Shown here piece after piece: positions 1-10,782 of a stretch of DNA of 64,000 nucleotides; within the stretch, counting starts at the first letter, position 1, and every line of letters begins with the position of its first letter. The DNA is from Ahaetulla prasina (lineage: Eukaryota > Chordata > Lepidosauria > Squamata > Colubridae), in NCBI RefSeq assembly GCF_028640845.1, contig NC_080542.1:61455064-61519063 (forward strand), written 5' to 3'. The notes beneath the pieces are model-generated. The model saw only the letters and a program-made list of their open reading frames with translations. It had not been told where the DNA came from and searched no databases. Made by a program: the position numbers and the translations under genes.

Positions 1-655
1 CATCTGCACCTCTATAACTGGTTTGGCTCTGTAACTAAACAAGAAAGACACAAACTTCAACGGATAATTAGAACTGCAGAAAAAACAAACGCTACCAATC
101 TGCTTCCATTGAGGACTTGTATGCTGCATGAGTCAAAAAGAGGGCTGTGAAAATATCTACAGACCCCTCACATCTTGGACATAAATTGTTTCAACTTCTA
201 CCCCCAAAATGATGCTATAGGGCTGTGCACACCAGAACAAATAGACACAAGGACAGGTTTTTTCCCAAATGCCATCACTCTGCTAAACAACTAAGTCCCA
301 CAACACTGTCAAATCATTTACTGAGACTGTATTACTATTCTTCTCATCCTTCCTAGTATCTATCTCTTCCCACTTCTGGCTATAACCATATTGCTTGTAT
401 CTTTACAAGCAATTGTAAATTGTTTATATTGTTTAAATATAAACAATTTATATTGTTTTATTGTTTCCAAGCATGATTTACTTGTTTGTTAGTATCCTAT
501 GACTATCACTAACTGTTGTATTTTATGATTCTTGATGAATATATTTTATTTTTTCTTTATGTACACTGAGAGGATATACACCAAAGACAAATTCCTTGTG
601 TGTCCAGTCACACTTGGCCAATAAAGAATTCAGTTCTCTTCTCTTCTCTTCTGGT
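1..655 (+). mobile_element. LINE 3' end (Rex1/CR1-like), truncated by window start
   Basis: Frame 1 from base 1 reads as the end of a non-LTR reverse transcriptase (WFGSVTKQERHKLQRIIRTA, then a LLPLRTC segment and a FFPNAITLLNN end), with a premature stop in between. This resembles the C-terminus of Rex1/Babar or CR1-group LINEs. The 3' UTR ends in CTTGGCCAATAAAGAATTC followed by TTCTC repeats, a typical reptile LINE tail. It lies upstream of, or inside, the 5' part of SUN3. The clade is recalled from protein pattern only. Confidence 0.6.
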
Positions 656-1496
656 CTGTTCTAAATAGGAGAAGGAAAAGAGGTGAAAAGAGAAATGGTA
701 GATAAGAAAAAAGGGAAGCAAGAAAAGCCTTAACTTTTTACATTTTTTAGGGCAATAGAATAAAAATAATAAAACATAGGCTCAACTTTTTATTTTTATA
801 TACTTAATATATACTATTAATTTTTGCAATAACAAATTTATCTGATTAATAAATTCCAAAATCAGATATATATTTTTGGCCTCAAGCACAAAATCTAGAA
901 GCAGTTTCCAAATAGAAATAAAACTGGATATATTTTTTCTTTAATTAAACCAGGTAGCCATTTCTGCTAACTCCATCAGTTTTTGTATCCATTCTTCCAT
1001 TTGTTGGAATTGTTGTATCTTTCCATTGTTTATGTATAAAGTGCAGTCAACATATAACAAGTTCCACATTTGTTTGCAAGTTTCTTGTGTAATAGTCAAT
1101 CAATCAATCAATCAGAAAAGAGCTGGAAGTTTTTTAAAAAAGTTAAAAATATTGATAAAACAATATGAAGAATTAGATAATTTACCCATTTTAGATTTCA
1201 GCTGAAATAGATATATGTAATACCAGAGTTAATTTGCTGCAGAGGAAAGTTGAAATCAACTTTTTTAAATAGAAAGTTTAAAAAACATTTTTAATAGGTG
1301 CTACTTACCGGGGACTGCTTGATGGAAACTGGCTGTCTGGAGATGAGTGGAAAGCCTGCTCTATTTGTGATCTCATCCAGGTGACTTCCTATTATTGATT
1401 TAATTATTCAGTACTTTGTTACCAGCAGATCCAAAATGTGTACAGCACTATAGTTATCTATAACAAGAATTAATACAATTCTTACAGTGTATTTTT
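656..1496. other. AT-rich stretch, no gene recognised
   Basis: No convincing exon. Bases 780-950 resemble 11300-11460 (both carry a CTCAAGYACAAAATC core), so they are probably two old copies of one LINE 3' region on the minus strand. A short AATC repeat is near 1097-1113. A possible exon at 1298-1380 (AG before, GTGACT after, open in two frames) has no protein match I recognise. Confidence 0.4.
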
Positions 1497-1725
1497 CTTT
1501 TGAGTAAGATTGACTCCTAGCAGCTACCTGAAGAAGATTTTGCAGATTCTTAGGCAGTAGTTCCTAAAAGTGGTTTGATATTGCTGTGTTCCTGGAGCTG
1601 AGAGAGAGTGACTGGTCCAGGGTCACCCAGTTGGCTTTCTTTCATACCTAAGGCAGGATTAGAACTCAGATTTTCCTGCTTCTAGTCCGGTACCTTCACT
1701 ATCAGATTAGATCACACCCAGTGGG
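1497..1725 (-). mobile_element. tRNA-derived SINE (old copy)
   Basis: Contains the CAGGGTCACCCAGTTGGCTT core and a degenerate tRNA-like end (TTCTAGTCCGGTACCTTCAC) that reads as a promoter head on the minus strand. A related copy is at 15225-15480. The assignment rests on similarity between the two copies and on recalled reptile SINE patterns. Confidence 0.45.
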
Positions 1726-2349
1726 GTTCAGCAGCTGATTTTTTTCAGCCCTCAGAGATTTACCAATCATGTTGCAACTCTGGGTAGAACAAATGCTACA
1801 GAACATTATCATTTCCCATTATTTTTCAGAAGGCAAACATAACAACTATTAAGATAGCCTTGATGAGGATAGACCAGGGAGAACCCTACCCACATCCTAG
1901 GAAGAAAGGAGAAAATTGATTGTATCATATGTGCCATTGCCTTTGTGTCATTGCTCAACCAGCACAGCCACCATTCCGAAGTTGGCCATTCCTGATTTAG
2001 AGGCATAAGGGTGCATTACTTAATATTATTATTCAAACTTACGTTGTTGCTACTTTTCTGATTCTGTATCTATATAAAGGCTATGAAGTTATGCCAGGAA
2101 AATTTTATCAGATTTTTTTTAATCAGATGAGTATTAATGGGAACAAGTAGTCATATCAACCCTATTTAAAAGATGATTTATTTCTAGATCAACTAACATT
2201 TGGGAATTTCTTTACAGCAACTTTAAAAACATTCAGTGTGTTGGGAGAAGGTTATATCTGCTATACATTGGGTGAACCATAATTTTGGGTTATAAAAATG
2301 TCCAAACACTTGATTAAAATTTTGAGTATCAGAAAAGAAATTTTTTAGA

Positions 2350-2530
2350 TGATCCTGAATATCTGTGGAGATTCTCAGTCATCCAGGTCATGGTTCTCCC
2401 AAAAGTCCTTTTTCAAGAGGCAACTGGGCTTTCTGGTTTTTCTTTGAAGATGTTTTGTTTCTCATCCAATCTGAAGAAGTCCAACTGTATCTTGAAAAAA
2501 GCACCTTTGGGATTAGCTGATCCTGGTTAT
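2350..2530. mobile_element. Foldback MITE (CAAAGGTGCTTTTTCAAGAG type)
   Basis: Arms CCTTTTTCAAGAGGCAACTGG and the complementary CTTGAAAAAAGCACCTTTGG flank a short loop. The same family is clearer at 34292-34470, and a one-arm copy is near 47375-47430. The short ORF on the minus strand is incidental. Confidence 0.5.
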
Positions 2531-2980
2531 TAGGAAGATCAACTCCTAAGTACTTGAAAGGATCACTTCTAGGGAATATTTGGCCTATATGCTGAACTGG
2601 AAAGCCATAAAGTGTCCCACAAAAAGGCAATGGTGAACAAGTTCCACGCTGTGGCCAAAGTTTGATGAGGAGGTGAGCTCAACTTGAAAACTTCATCTCT
2701 TGGTAAAGGACTGAATGTATTGGTATTATCACCAATTAGCAATGTTCTCCCATATAATTAAAATGTTAATATTATATTCAAGTTGGTCCACCTCTGTCCA
2801 TAATAAATTTAAACATTTATGTAGCGGTAATTGCTCCCAAGCTATTTAAGTAGGCCTGTTAATAGGATTTTGATGTAACAAGGAGTATGAGAAGCTCATC
2901 TCAATTACAATTCCTACCTGCAGTTTAAAATAAACAATATGCATATTTTAATTTGGATTTGTTTTTTCCTTGATGTATAG
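2531..2980. other. Intronic or intergenic, nothing recognised
   Basis: AT-rich sequence before the first recognisable SUN3 exon. No repeat or coding signal that I can name. Confidence 0.4.
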
Positions 2981-3009
2981 GGTGGAACCAAAGACCTCAG
3001 ATCCTTAAA
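2981..3009 (+). CDS. SUN3: SUN3 putative 29-nt microexon
   Basis: Preceded by a T-rich tract and TATAG, followed by GTAAGA. It reads GGTKDLRSLK with the split last codon completed by the first base of the next exon, so the phase fits exactly. The LRSLKKANYILQ junction resembles the LELLKKESQNLE coiled coil I recall from mammalian SUN3. The short length keeps confidence moderate. Confidence 0.45.
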
Positions 3010-6000
3010 GTAAGAAAACATCAAAATTATTCAATGAACAGTGTTAAATTAATTCTATGTTAAGGCAAGGACCAAGATTAGACATTCTTCTCATAATGCA
3101 ATCATATCAGTGCAATATACAGATGAAATGGGTTTTCTAAATTTTCAGAATTGTTATTACTATATTTCATAGTTTCTGAAATTAAATGCCTATAGACTTA
3201 GTATATGAAGAACAGTACTATGTATCATTTTCCTCTATTATTTTTCCTAGGAAAGCTAATTATATTTTACAATCAAAGGCACTTCAAATACAATTTCTGA
3301 AGGAGCAGAAGCAAAAGCTGCAAATACAACTTCAAGATCTAAAACTGACTATGAACAATATTGCCTATAACACAGTTGGCCAAATATTAGAAGGATATGC
3401 AAGCAAAGGCATTACAAGATCAGTAAGAGATCTGATAAGATTTTATTAATAGAAATCATATTTGTGCCAAACCAATATACCACATTCACCAAATCAAATC
3501 TTGGCACGCTAGTAATCTTGTTCATGTTCTTTTATTTAGTCTTCCAGTTTGAGCCTACCTAACTGGCAATAGCACAATGAAGTCAAGCAGACTGAAAGCA
3601 TGATGCATGGACTTTCTTATTCTGTATTTGTGTGTCATTTTTTATTACCTGTGCCACTTGTGGAGTAGCAATCCATGTCATAAGTGATGTATATGATGCA
3701 ACATTTCTGGAAAGTTGCAATTAATGTTCAGGTTTATTTTTTTTAGCATTTCTGGCTCTTTTTCTAAATTTTCCCAAACTTATAGATGTAGTAATGGCTT
3801 AATTTTAATTTTATATTTTATCCATTACAGAGTATTGAAAAAATTCTTAAAAAATTAGAACAAAAGTTGGATGAAGATATTGTTCAGATGCCAGATTATG
3901 CACTCCAATCTACAGGTATTTGCAATAGCTATTCTCTAAACTATATAAGTAGATTTTGAAAATCCCTACTATTCATATATAGTTCAGTTTTATTTAGTAT
4001 AAACTATAATGTGTGTTTCAGTTATTAAATTAAAAGAAATGTCAAAGTATTTCATGTAATCATTGTACTACTCCTTTTAATAATGCAGTTTGTTAGTATC
4101 AATATCAGCTACAATACCTGAAAAGTCTTCAAAAACATTTTTGCACACATTTTGATATGCAAGTTCTAAGATGTTCACTATAAAATTATGCAAGTACACG
4201 TAAGTTGCAAATTGGTAGCAAAATTTCCAGTTTTCTTACTAAATGCTTATCCAAAAATATTCACAGCCACTGTCTTTTTAGACTTAACTTCTAAAAGAAT
4301 GAGTTCTAGGAATATCCTGGAGCTTCAAACATGATAGACAAAAGGGAACTGTAGCCCATTAAAATTTTGGTTTTTTTTATTTTATTTTAACAAGCCATAG
4401 GATTTCACTCAGAATAAATTCCAGGGTGGATGTATTTTAGATGCAGCTAATAATTTTATGTCATCTGGTTGCACTTAAAACATAATTGTATATTTGTATA
4501 GACTTATCTATACAGTGATAAACTAAGCAACAATAATACCAAAATCACCCTAATGTGGCTTTTAATAATCTGGATAAATATAAATATGCATTGCAAATGG
4601 CTTATTCCCCAGAGTGCATTTTCTGTTATTCATTGATGTTAGCAGATGCAGTTCAATTATAGACAATAGTGTAATGAAAAAAGGGGAATCTCCCACCCCC
4701 AATATTATGTATTGGAAGAGTTTGCTAATTGTTTGTTGTACATAAACTGTAACAGAGATTATATTTTCTTGACTCTCTTTGCTGTCAAATGGCATTAGTC
4801 TTGTATGCCTGAATTTTTTTCATATAATATTCTTTAAAATAGATAATTAATGATGAGATATTTAATTGTAATACAATGTTTCTAGGTGCCAGTATTGTTC
4901 ACTCCAGAACCACTAGAAGCTACCACTATCCTGATGGAAAATATTCCTGGATGTCATTCATTATATTCCCTTTTGTAAAATCACCAGACGTAATTCTTCA
5001 GGTATAAATAAACATAAAGTATTGGGGAGGCAGTGTTGGGCTTCAGGCTCCTGTGATTGTAAGATGGAGAATATATTCCTTGATATTTTACTGGCAAGTG
5101 TGGCTAGTCTTCAGAGGCAAAGTGAAACACTATGCAAACCAAAGACAACTATTTGGACTCCAGTCTTTATAGTCACATGTCTTGAATTCAGATTGGCTTT
5201 TAGTCAAGCTGCTTTCTGATTGGTTCTTTGTGCCCAATCCTGATTGCCATCTTTGGAATGCAAATTCTTGATTCTTGGTTTATGCTTGGTTCTAGTTTAT
5301 TTATTTAGCATATGGCATGGGTTCTAGTTGATTACAGTAGTTTGAACAGCTGAGTCTTGATTGGATTCTTGGAAGTTTCTATTTGCCTGAATATTTATTA
5401 AAACTTTTTTTAATAGAAATATTTCAAAGTGTTCTGCGTGACATTCAAAAAAACAACAACACCTCATATAATAGATGTTGTTAAACAGAATCTCAATCTA
5501 TAGAAACCAAAATGAATAATTAAATCCTCTTTAATTGACTTGAGTTACAGCATTTATACAGTAGAATGCTTAAATTATTCAGAATTTTCTCTGTAATCTC
5601 TTCAAGCCCAGTTACCACCTTGGAAATTGCTGGTCTTTTCCTGGAAGTCAAGCTGAAACTGTTCTCAGACTAGCTAAGGAAATTATTCCAACAGCTGTTA
5701 CAATACAACATATATCTAAGAAAATCTCCCCTACAGATGAGATCTCTAGTGCTCCCAAAGATTTTGCTATTTATGTAAGCATCATGTTCTAATTTATTTA
5801 CTAAATTTAAGTAAAAATTAACTTGTAACTTGCACTCTTATGATTGTTATTCTTTAGGACTGAGAGATTGCTGCCTAGGTCAGATTGGGATCAACTACCA
5901 AGATGATTGTATTTGATCATTTGATTAAATATTTTTTTACATCCGAGTATGCTTTTATATGTATCCCAATATTGTTGATATCCCAATATCCCAATTTTAT

Positions 6001-9000
6001 ATCCCAATATGGCACACATATAGGACACGGTGGTTCAGTGGCTAAGACGCTGAGCTTGTTGATCAAAAGGTCAGCAGTTCAGCGGTTCAAATCCCTAGTG
6101 CTGCCGTGTAACGGGGTGAGCTCCCATTACTTGTCTCAGCTTCTGCCAACCTAGCAGTTTGAAAGCACGTAAAAAATGCAAGTAGAAAAATAGGGACCAC
6201 CTTTGGTGGGAAGGTAACAGCGTTCCATGCGCCTTTGGCATTTAGTCATGCCAGCCACATGACCTCAGAGACGTCTTCGGACAGCGTTGGCTTCAGCTTT
6301 GAAACAGAGGTGAGCACTGCCCCCTAGAGTCAGGAATGACTAGTACATATGTGTGAGGGAAATCTTTACCTTTACCTTATGGCACACATAGTTTATTTTA
6401 CATTTTATTATGTCATTAGACTAATGAACAAACCAACAAACATGATTTTAGGGCTAAATATGCTAATTTTCAAAATAACTATCTTGATTTCACCAATAAA
6501 GTTAGTCCTCGAGTTACGAATGTAATGGAGACTGTCAATTACATTCATAACCCAAAGATTTGTAGAGTGAATTGTGTAATTTGACTGCAATCACTCCCTG
6601 CTTTCGCCCATTCATTTGATAATCAAAGGTGTGGATCGTTAACTACACATGTTTCTCAGGGTAGGGAAGCCCATTGGGGAGGGGGAGCTAGTGATGGAGC
6701 AGGCCACCTGCTTAAGACCATCCAACGCCTCCCTGACCATTGAAATACCTCATGCTTCCCACAATTGCTTCCCCATCCCCAAGGCCAGGTCACTTACCTT
6801 GCAAAGATCTAGCAAGTTGTTTCCTTTCCAGCCTCTCTCTCCCAAGCTCCACTTGTACTGGCAAAGGATTTTTGCAAAGGGTTGCCGAAGCCTACAAGGG
6901 ATGCAATCTCCCTGCAGGCTTCAACAAGGAAATGGAAAACAGAGGGAAGGCCTGAATTACCGAAGCCTTCCCTCCATTTGCAAAGTCTTTTGCTGCAGAT
7001 CTCATTCGGCCTCAATTTGCAGAGAACAGAGGCCTACACTAGTATGAGATCTCGCAAGAACAGTAGCATGAGATTTCACGCTACTGATCTCACATGATCC
7101 CATAGTAGTTTAGGCCTTTGTTCTCTGCAAATGCACCCACGGTCTGAAGCAATGAAGCAGGCAAAGAAACTGCAACAGAGAGGAGATCTTTTCAAGGTAA
7201 GTGAGTCTCCACAGGCGGAGTGCCTGTGAAGACCTGGCTGGGGTGGGGGTGGGGAATATACAGGGTGAATGTTGCAGCACCTCTGCTGTCATTCATAAGT
7301 GTGAATGACAGCCATGATGCTGCAGCATTTTTAACTTTGGGACTGGGTCCTAAATACTGGGAGGTCTAGGTCGTAACTTTGAATGATTGCTAAGTGAACT
7401 ATTATAACTCGTAACTGATTAGCTGAATTTCTGAACATTTTGTTATAATTATAGAGGTTGCTTAATTGTGATTGTTGGTTAGACACAACCGATTAGCTTC
7501 ATACAACATATTAAACTATAGCTAATATTTTACAAATGGCAGTGGCAAACTCACATTATGGTACATAGACCCAACCAGCCAATACAAAAGCACATTTTGC
7601 ACTAAGTCAAATTCAGAGATCTTTACGACCATAGACACAATCATAGAATCATAGGGCTGGAAGATTCCAGGTTGGATCTCCCTCTAATGAGTTTCCACCC
7701 ATTGCTTCTCGTCCTGCCCTATGGAATACAAATTAATCCCCTCTTGTTGAAGTATAGTCCTTCAAAAGCTTCCATTCCTTCATACTTTTAACTTTATATG
7801 AAATCACGTTAATTTTGGGCTAGATGAAGGAGAACAAATTAAAATCAAATTTAATTCTATGGTTTTAACTATCTACTCTAAATTGCTTTAATTCATTAAT
7901 TAGAGTGAATCTTATAGTGCTTTCTGACATAAAATTGACAAAAACAAACTGAAGGATCTATCACTTTATATGTTTGATTACAGTCAAATATCAAGTCTAT
8001 TCTAAGAAAGCTAATGTGTGACTGGCACAAAATATAATGAAAAAGTCCAATAGTGATGGAAGAGTTACTTTTATATGTGCACACCTCTCTGTACAGATAG
8101 ATACATAAATACATATAATGTACTCCAGTGCATTTCAGACTAAATTGGTCTTTCAAAGGCACTGTATAACTACTCAGCCTATATTGGCATTTTTCAGGAT
8201 AAAAGAACTATATGTTGCTGAAATAAGTGAACTAAAAATAAATAATTGATTCTTTAATTAGGATATTGGTGGGTCATTAATAAATAGCCAATAAGCCATG
8301 AACCGTTTCATATTGGTGACTTAAAAATGCTTGTCCATAATTTGATGACCAACTTTCATAAGATTCGATTCCAAAATAGATAAAATCTTCGTCTTTCTTC
8401 TATTATGGAATGCTCTATGATGTCATGATTGTTGGTAATAAATCCTTTGTTTCCAAAGGGGCTAAAAGCAGAAGAAGAGGAAGAAGGAACTTTCTTGGGT
8501 CAGTTTACATATGACATGGAAGGATTCTTAATTCAAACATTCCAGTTGAAAGTATGTAGAAGTCATTGGGAAATTTTAATAAATATTGCTGTTGATCAAG
8601 GGAACAGTTATAGTATTCCATACAGTTAGCATAACTATATAACCAGCATGATTTTTCATTAGATAAAAAAGAAAAAGGATAGGCTTTCTGGCTAGGTTAA
8701 TTCCTTTTGACATTAAATCCCAATCTAGTGCTAAATGAATGAACAGTAAGATGCCTACGTGAAATGCCAGGTTTTTGTATTTCCTCCTTTTTTGCCTGGG
8801 CAGAGGAAAGAAGTATTAGAACTTTACTTTGTCAGATTCTTATTTATTGGCAGATGAGAACCACCATAGCCACATAATATCTGTTATGGACCCACATTGT
8901 TTATCCATAGGCTTCTGAGTTTAAAATGCTGATTTTTATCCATAATGGCCTTTATGACTTGGTTCTTAGCTTCAGAATCATCCTTCTCATGGAATCATTT

Positions 9001-10218
9001 AGTACATGTCATCATTAATACCCCCATTAGCTAAAAAAAACCTGCATTTGGAGAAATTGTGGGCAAAGTTTTGCAGACACACATTTTGTTGCAGCTCCTG
9101 GATTACAGAATAGCTGTATCCTAAACTCAGGACAGTAGCCACACACACGGTCTTTTGGAAATTAATCTAAATAAAGATTTTCTAGAGAAAATTCAGGGGA
9201 CGAATGCACATTCTTTGCATTTATTATTATTGTTTTGGATCTAATGTCTTATTTTACTACACTATCACAGGTAATCATAAAATAGGTAAATAGCACAAAA
9301 TAGATTGACTCATTTTAAAAACCTTTTTTGCACAGTCATTAAGCAAATACCATGGTTATTAAGCACCATGGTTAGGTAAACCTTGTTTGTTACAGGTAGT
9401 TTTTGCCAGAAACCAAATTTAAATGCCAGTTTTCTGTAAAAATGTGAATTGACAGAAAGACGCTGCAACAGCTATATATGCAGGCCAGTTTGTCAGTTCC
9501 CAAAATGCTGCCATGTGATCATGGGTTATTTAGCTGTCGGAACTCCAGGACTGGGTCATAAGTACATTTTGGGGGTCCATTTTAATTTTGAACGATTGTG
9601 AAGTTTTAAATTGAGGGCTACATACAAAGGAATGTATATAGATTACAATGATATATAAATAATTCAAATAAATAAATGCTGTTTTAATTCAGACCATGAA
9701 CTGTTAATTTAAAATTAGAATCTGTAAAATAAATAAGTTAAGAAAGAATCTTGGCTTTTATGTGCTGTATGCATTTTGCTTTTTCTAGTGATTTTTTAAT
9801 AGTTTATTAAATCAACTACATTAAACCAAGAATCTTTTAAAATAAAGTCGTGACTGATATTCCTTCCAATTATATGGAAGGAGAATGAGGAGGGGAGTGC
9901 TTGAGGCAAGTTGTGAATATAGGACTATCCCTATTGTACCTCTATGCTGTTTTTATGCTAGTGTTCTGTGCACACTAGACATATTGCAAGAAAAAATATA
10001 TTACCTGTAATTACTTTAATCACAATAATTAAACAATGGCAGAATTAAAAAATCTCTCTCTTTTTCAGAATGAATCTTCTGAATTGATGAGATATATAAA
10101 GCTGAAAGTGATAAACAACTGGGGCCATCCTAAGTATACTTGCATTTATCGGCTTAGAGTGCATGGAAATCCAAGTGCATCTAAGAATTGTGTAGATGAT
10201 CGTGCTAATAAAGGATGA
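2981..10218 (+). CDS. SUN3: SUN3, SUN domain-containing protein 3 (3' coding part)
   Basis: SUN proteins span the inner nuclear membrane and bind KASH proteins of the outer membrane to form LINC bridges; SUN3 is mainly a testis/spermatid form. Coding exons here: 2981-3009 (likely microexon), 3251-3422, 3831-3915, 4886-5001, 5607-5774, 8459-8551, 10069-10218. All junctions are AG/GT and all phases join without a shift. The product has a coiled coil (exons 3251-3915), then a SUN domain with GASIV, GNCWSFPGSQ, IPTAVTIQHIS, SSAPKDFAIY, GTFLGQFTYD, QTFQL and NWGHPKYTCIYRLRVHG, close to SUN3 rather than SUN1/2. The N-terminus and membrane segment were not found and are presumably upstream. HUS1 follows in the same orientation, as in mammals. 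SUN5 is the main alternative, less likely from residues and synteny. Confidence 0.9.
3251..3422 (+). CDS. SUN3: SUN3 coiled-coil exon
   Basis: Acceptor TTTTTCCTAG, donor GTAAGA. The 172 nt encode a heptad-rich stretch (LQIQFLKEQKQKLQIQLQDL), consistent with the trimer-forming coiled coil before the SUN domain. It begins with the last base of a split codon and ends on a codon boundary. Confidence 0.85.
3831..3915 (+). CDS. SUN3: SUN3 exon at coiled coil/SUN boundary
   Basis: Acceptor TCCATTACAG, donor GTATTT. Encodes IEKILKKLEQKLDED followed by MPDYALQST, matching the segment just before the SUN domain (DYAL.S, then GAS). Ends one base into a codon, completed by GT of the next exon. Confidence 0.9.
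4886..5001 (+). CDS. SUN3: SUN3 exon, start of SUN domain
   Basis: Acceptor TTTCTAG, donor GTATAA. Encodes 39 residues starting GASIVHSRTT and ending SPDVILQ. GAS(I/V) and the (P)DVILQ end are hallmarks of the SUN domain N-terminus. Confidence 0.92.
5607..5774 (+). CDS. SUN3: SUN3 exon, core SUN domain
   Basis: Acceptor CTCTTCAAG, donor GTAAGC; 56 codons in phase 0. Contains GNCWSFPGSQ, whose cysteine corresponds to the one that can crosslink to KASH peptides in SUN proteins, then IIPTAVTIQHISKKISP and SSAPKDFAIY, the most conserved part of the domain. Confidence 0.95.
6021..6377 (+). mobile_element. Sauria-type SINE with perfect 13-bp target duplication
   Basis: tRNA-derived head with A-box-like GGTTCAGTGGCTAAG (about 6032-6046) and B box GGTTCAAATCC (6084-6094), a body with GAGACGTCTTCGGACAGCG, and the 3' end ACCTTTACCTT typical of squamate Sauria SINEs that use Bov-B machinery. 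Flanked by TATGGCACACATA at 6008-6020 and 6378-6390. Lies in the SUN3 intron between 5774 and 8459. Confidence 0.9.
6503..7425. mobile_element. Long TIR element related to CCTCGAcTTACGA MITEs
   Basis: Left end AGTCCTCGAGTTACGAA and right end TTATAACTCGTAACTGATT are roughly inverted, matching termini of the shorter elements at 10402 and 15851. The 900-bp interior (6620-7300) is GC-rich, carries overlapping short ORFs on both strands and is not a known gene to me. Boundaries are approximate. Confidence 0.4.
7636..7780 (-). mobile_element. CR1 LINE fragment
   Basis: Begins ATAGAATCATAGGGCTGGAAG and continues with a TTTCCACCCATTGCTTCTCG segment, the complement of the end of the CR1 ORF2/3' UTR as seen in other copies in this window. 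Lies in a SUN3 intron. Confidence 0.5.
7781..8458. other. SUN3 intron, unique-looking sequence
   Basis: AT-rich intron sequence up to the acceptor TTTCCAAAG before 8459. No further exon or named repeat seen. Confidence 0.4.
8459..8551 (+). CDS. SUN3: SUN3 exon, SUN domain
   Basis: Acceptor TTTCCAAAG, donor GTATGT; 31 codons, phase 0. Encodes GLKAEEEEEGTFLGQFTYD and a QTFQLK end, matching the (E)EEGTFLGQF.Y...QTF.L block of SUN domains. Confidence 0.93.
9300..9630. mobile_element. Decayed TTAAG-rich MITE
   Basis: Carries the phrases TTAAGCAAATACCATGG, GTGATCATGGG and TTTGAACGATTGTGAAG that recur in the AGGTAGTCCTC family and in the copy at 50870-51255. Ends are too decayed to place exactly. 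Lies in the last SUN3 intron. Confidence 0.4.
10069..10218 (+). CDS. SUN3: SUN3 terminal exon
   Basis: Acceptor CTTTTTCAG; 49 codons and TGA at 10216-10218. Encodes the SUN domain end (INNWGHPKYTCIYRLRVHG) and a short tail. An AATAAA hexamer at 10207-10212 lies inside the last codons; another at 10792-10797 is a more ordinary polyadenylation candidate but sits just after a MITE, so the 3' end is uncertain. Confidence 0.95.
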   Translation, partial: NESSELMRYIKLKVINNWGHPKYTCIYRLRVHGNPSASKNCVDDRANKG

Positions 10219-10401
10219 AGTGATAGCAGCCCAATGACAAATTATTGTAGTTTTGCCAAGCTTCTCATTCCAAACTAAAATGAAGAAATGCATTCTAGGA
10301 AGCTGATCTATTCTTTTTAGTACATTATAGTATACACTGTATAGCATATTATGTATGGTATTTTGTAATAGTATTTCTGTTTCTATTTCTATTATGAAAT
10401 A

Positions 10402-10780
10402 CAGGTAGTCCTTGAGTTAGGATCACAATTGAGCCTAAATTTTCCAAGATATAAGCAAGATATTTGTTAAGTGAATTTTGCCAGCCTTTACGACCTTTCT
10501 TGCCACAGCTGTTAAGTGAACCACTGCAGTTAAAGTAGTAACACGGTTGTTAAGTGCATATGGCTTTCCCATTGACTTTGCTTGTTAGAAGCTCGCAAAA
10601 GGTGACCCAACTCACTTGAACCATCATAAATATGAGCCAGTTGCAAAATATCCAAATTTTAATCGTGTGACCATGGGGATGGCTGCAATGATCGTATGAA
10701 AAATCGTCATGTCATTTTTTTCAGTGCCTTGTAAGTTCAGATAGTCACTACATGAATAGTTGTAAATCGAGGATTACTTG
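10402..10780. mobile_element. TIR MITE, TA-flanked (CAGGTAGTCCTYGA family)
   Basis: Left end CAGGTAGTCCTTGAGTTAGG, right end AAATCGAGGATTACTTG, flanked by TA at 10400-10401 and 10781-10782. The TA duplication and internal TTGTTAAGTGAA phrases match the copy at 15851-16217. A Tc1/mariner-like origin is inferred from the TA site only. Confidence 0.75.
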
Positions 10781-10782
10781 TA

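Noticed and set aside
1298..1380. Possible 83-nt SUN3 exon with AG and GT borders
   Set aside because: Open in two frames but unlike any SUN3 sequence I recall; the phase would fit the microexon, so transcript data could revive it.
6021..6100. tRNA gene
   Set aside because: A and B boxes are present but the sequence is the head of a SINE with tail and target duplication; it does not form a proper tRNA body.
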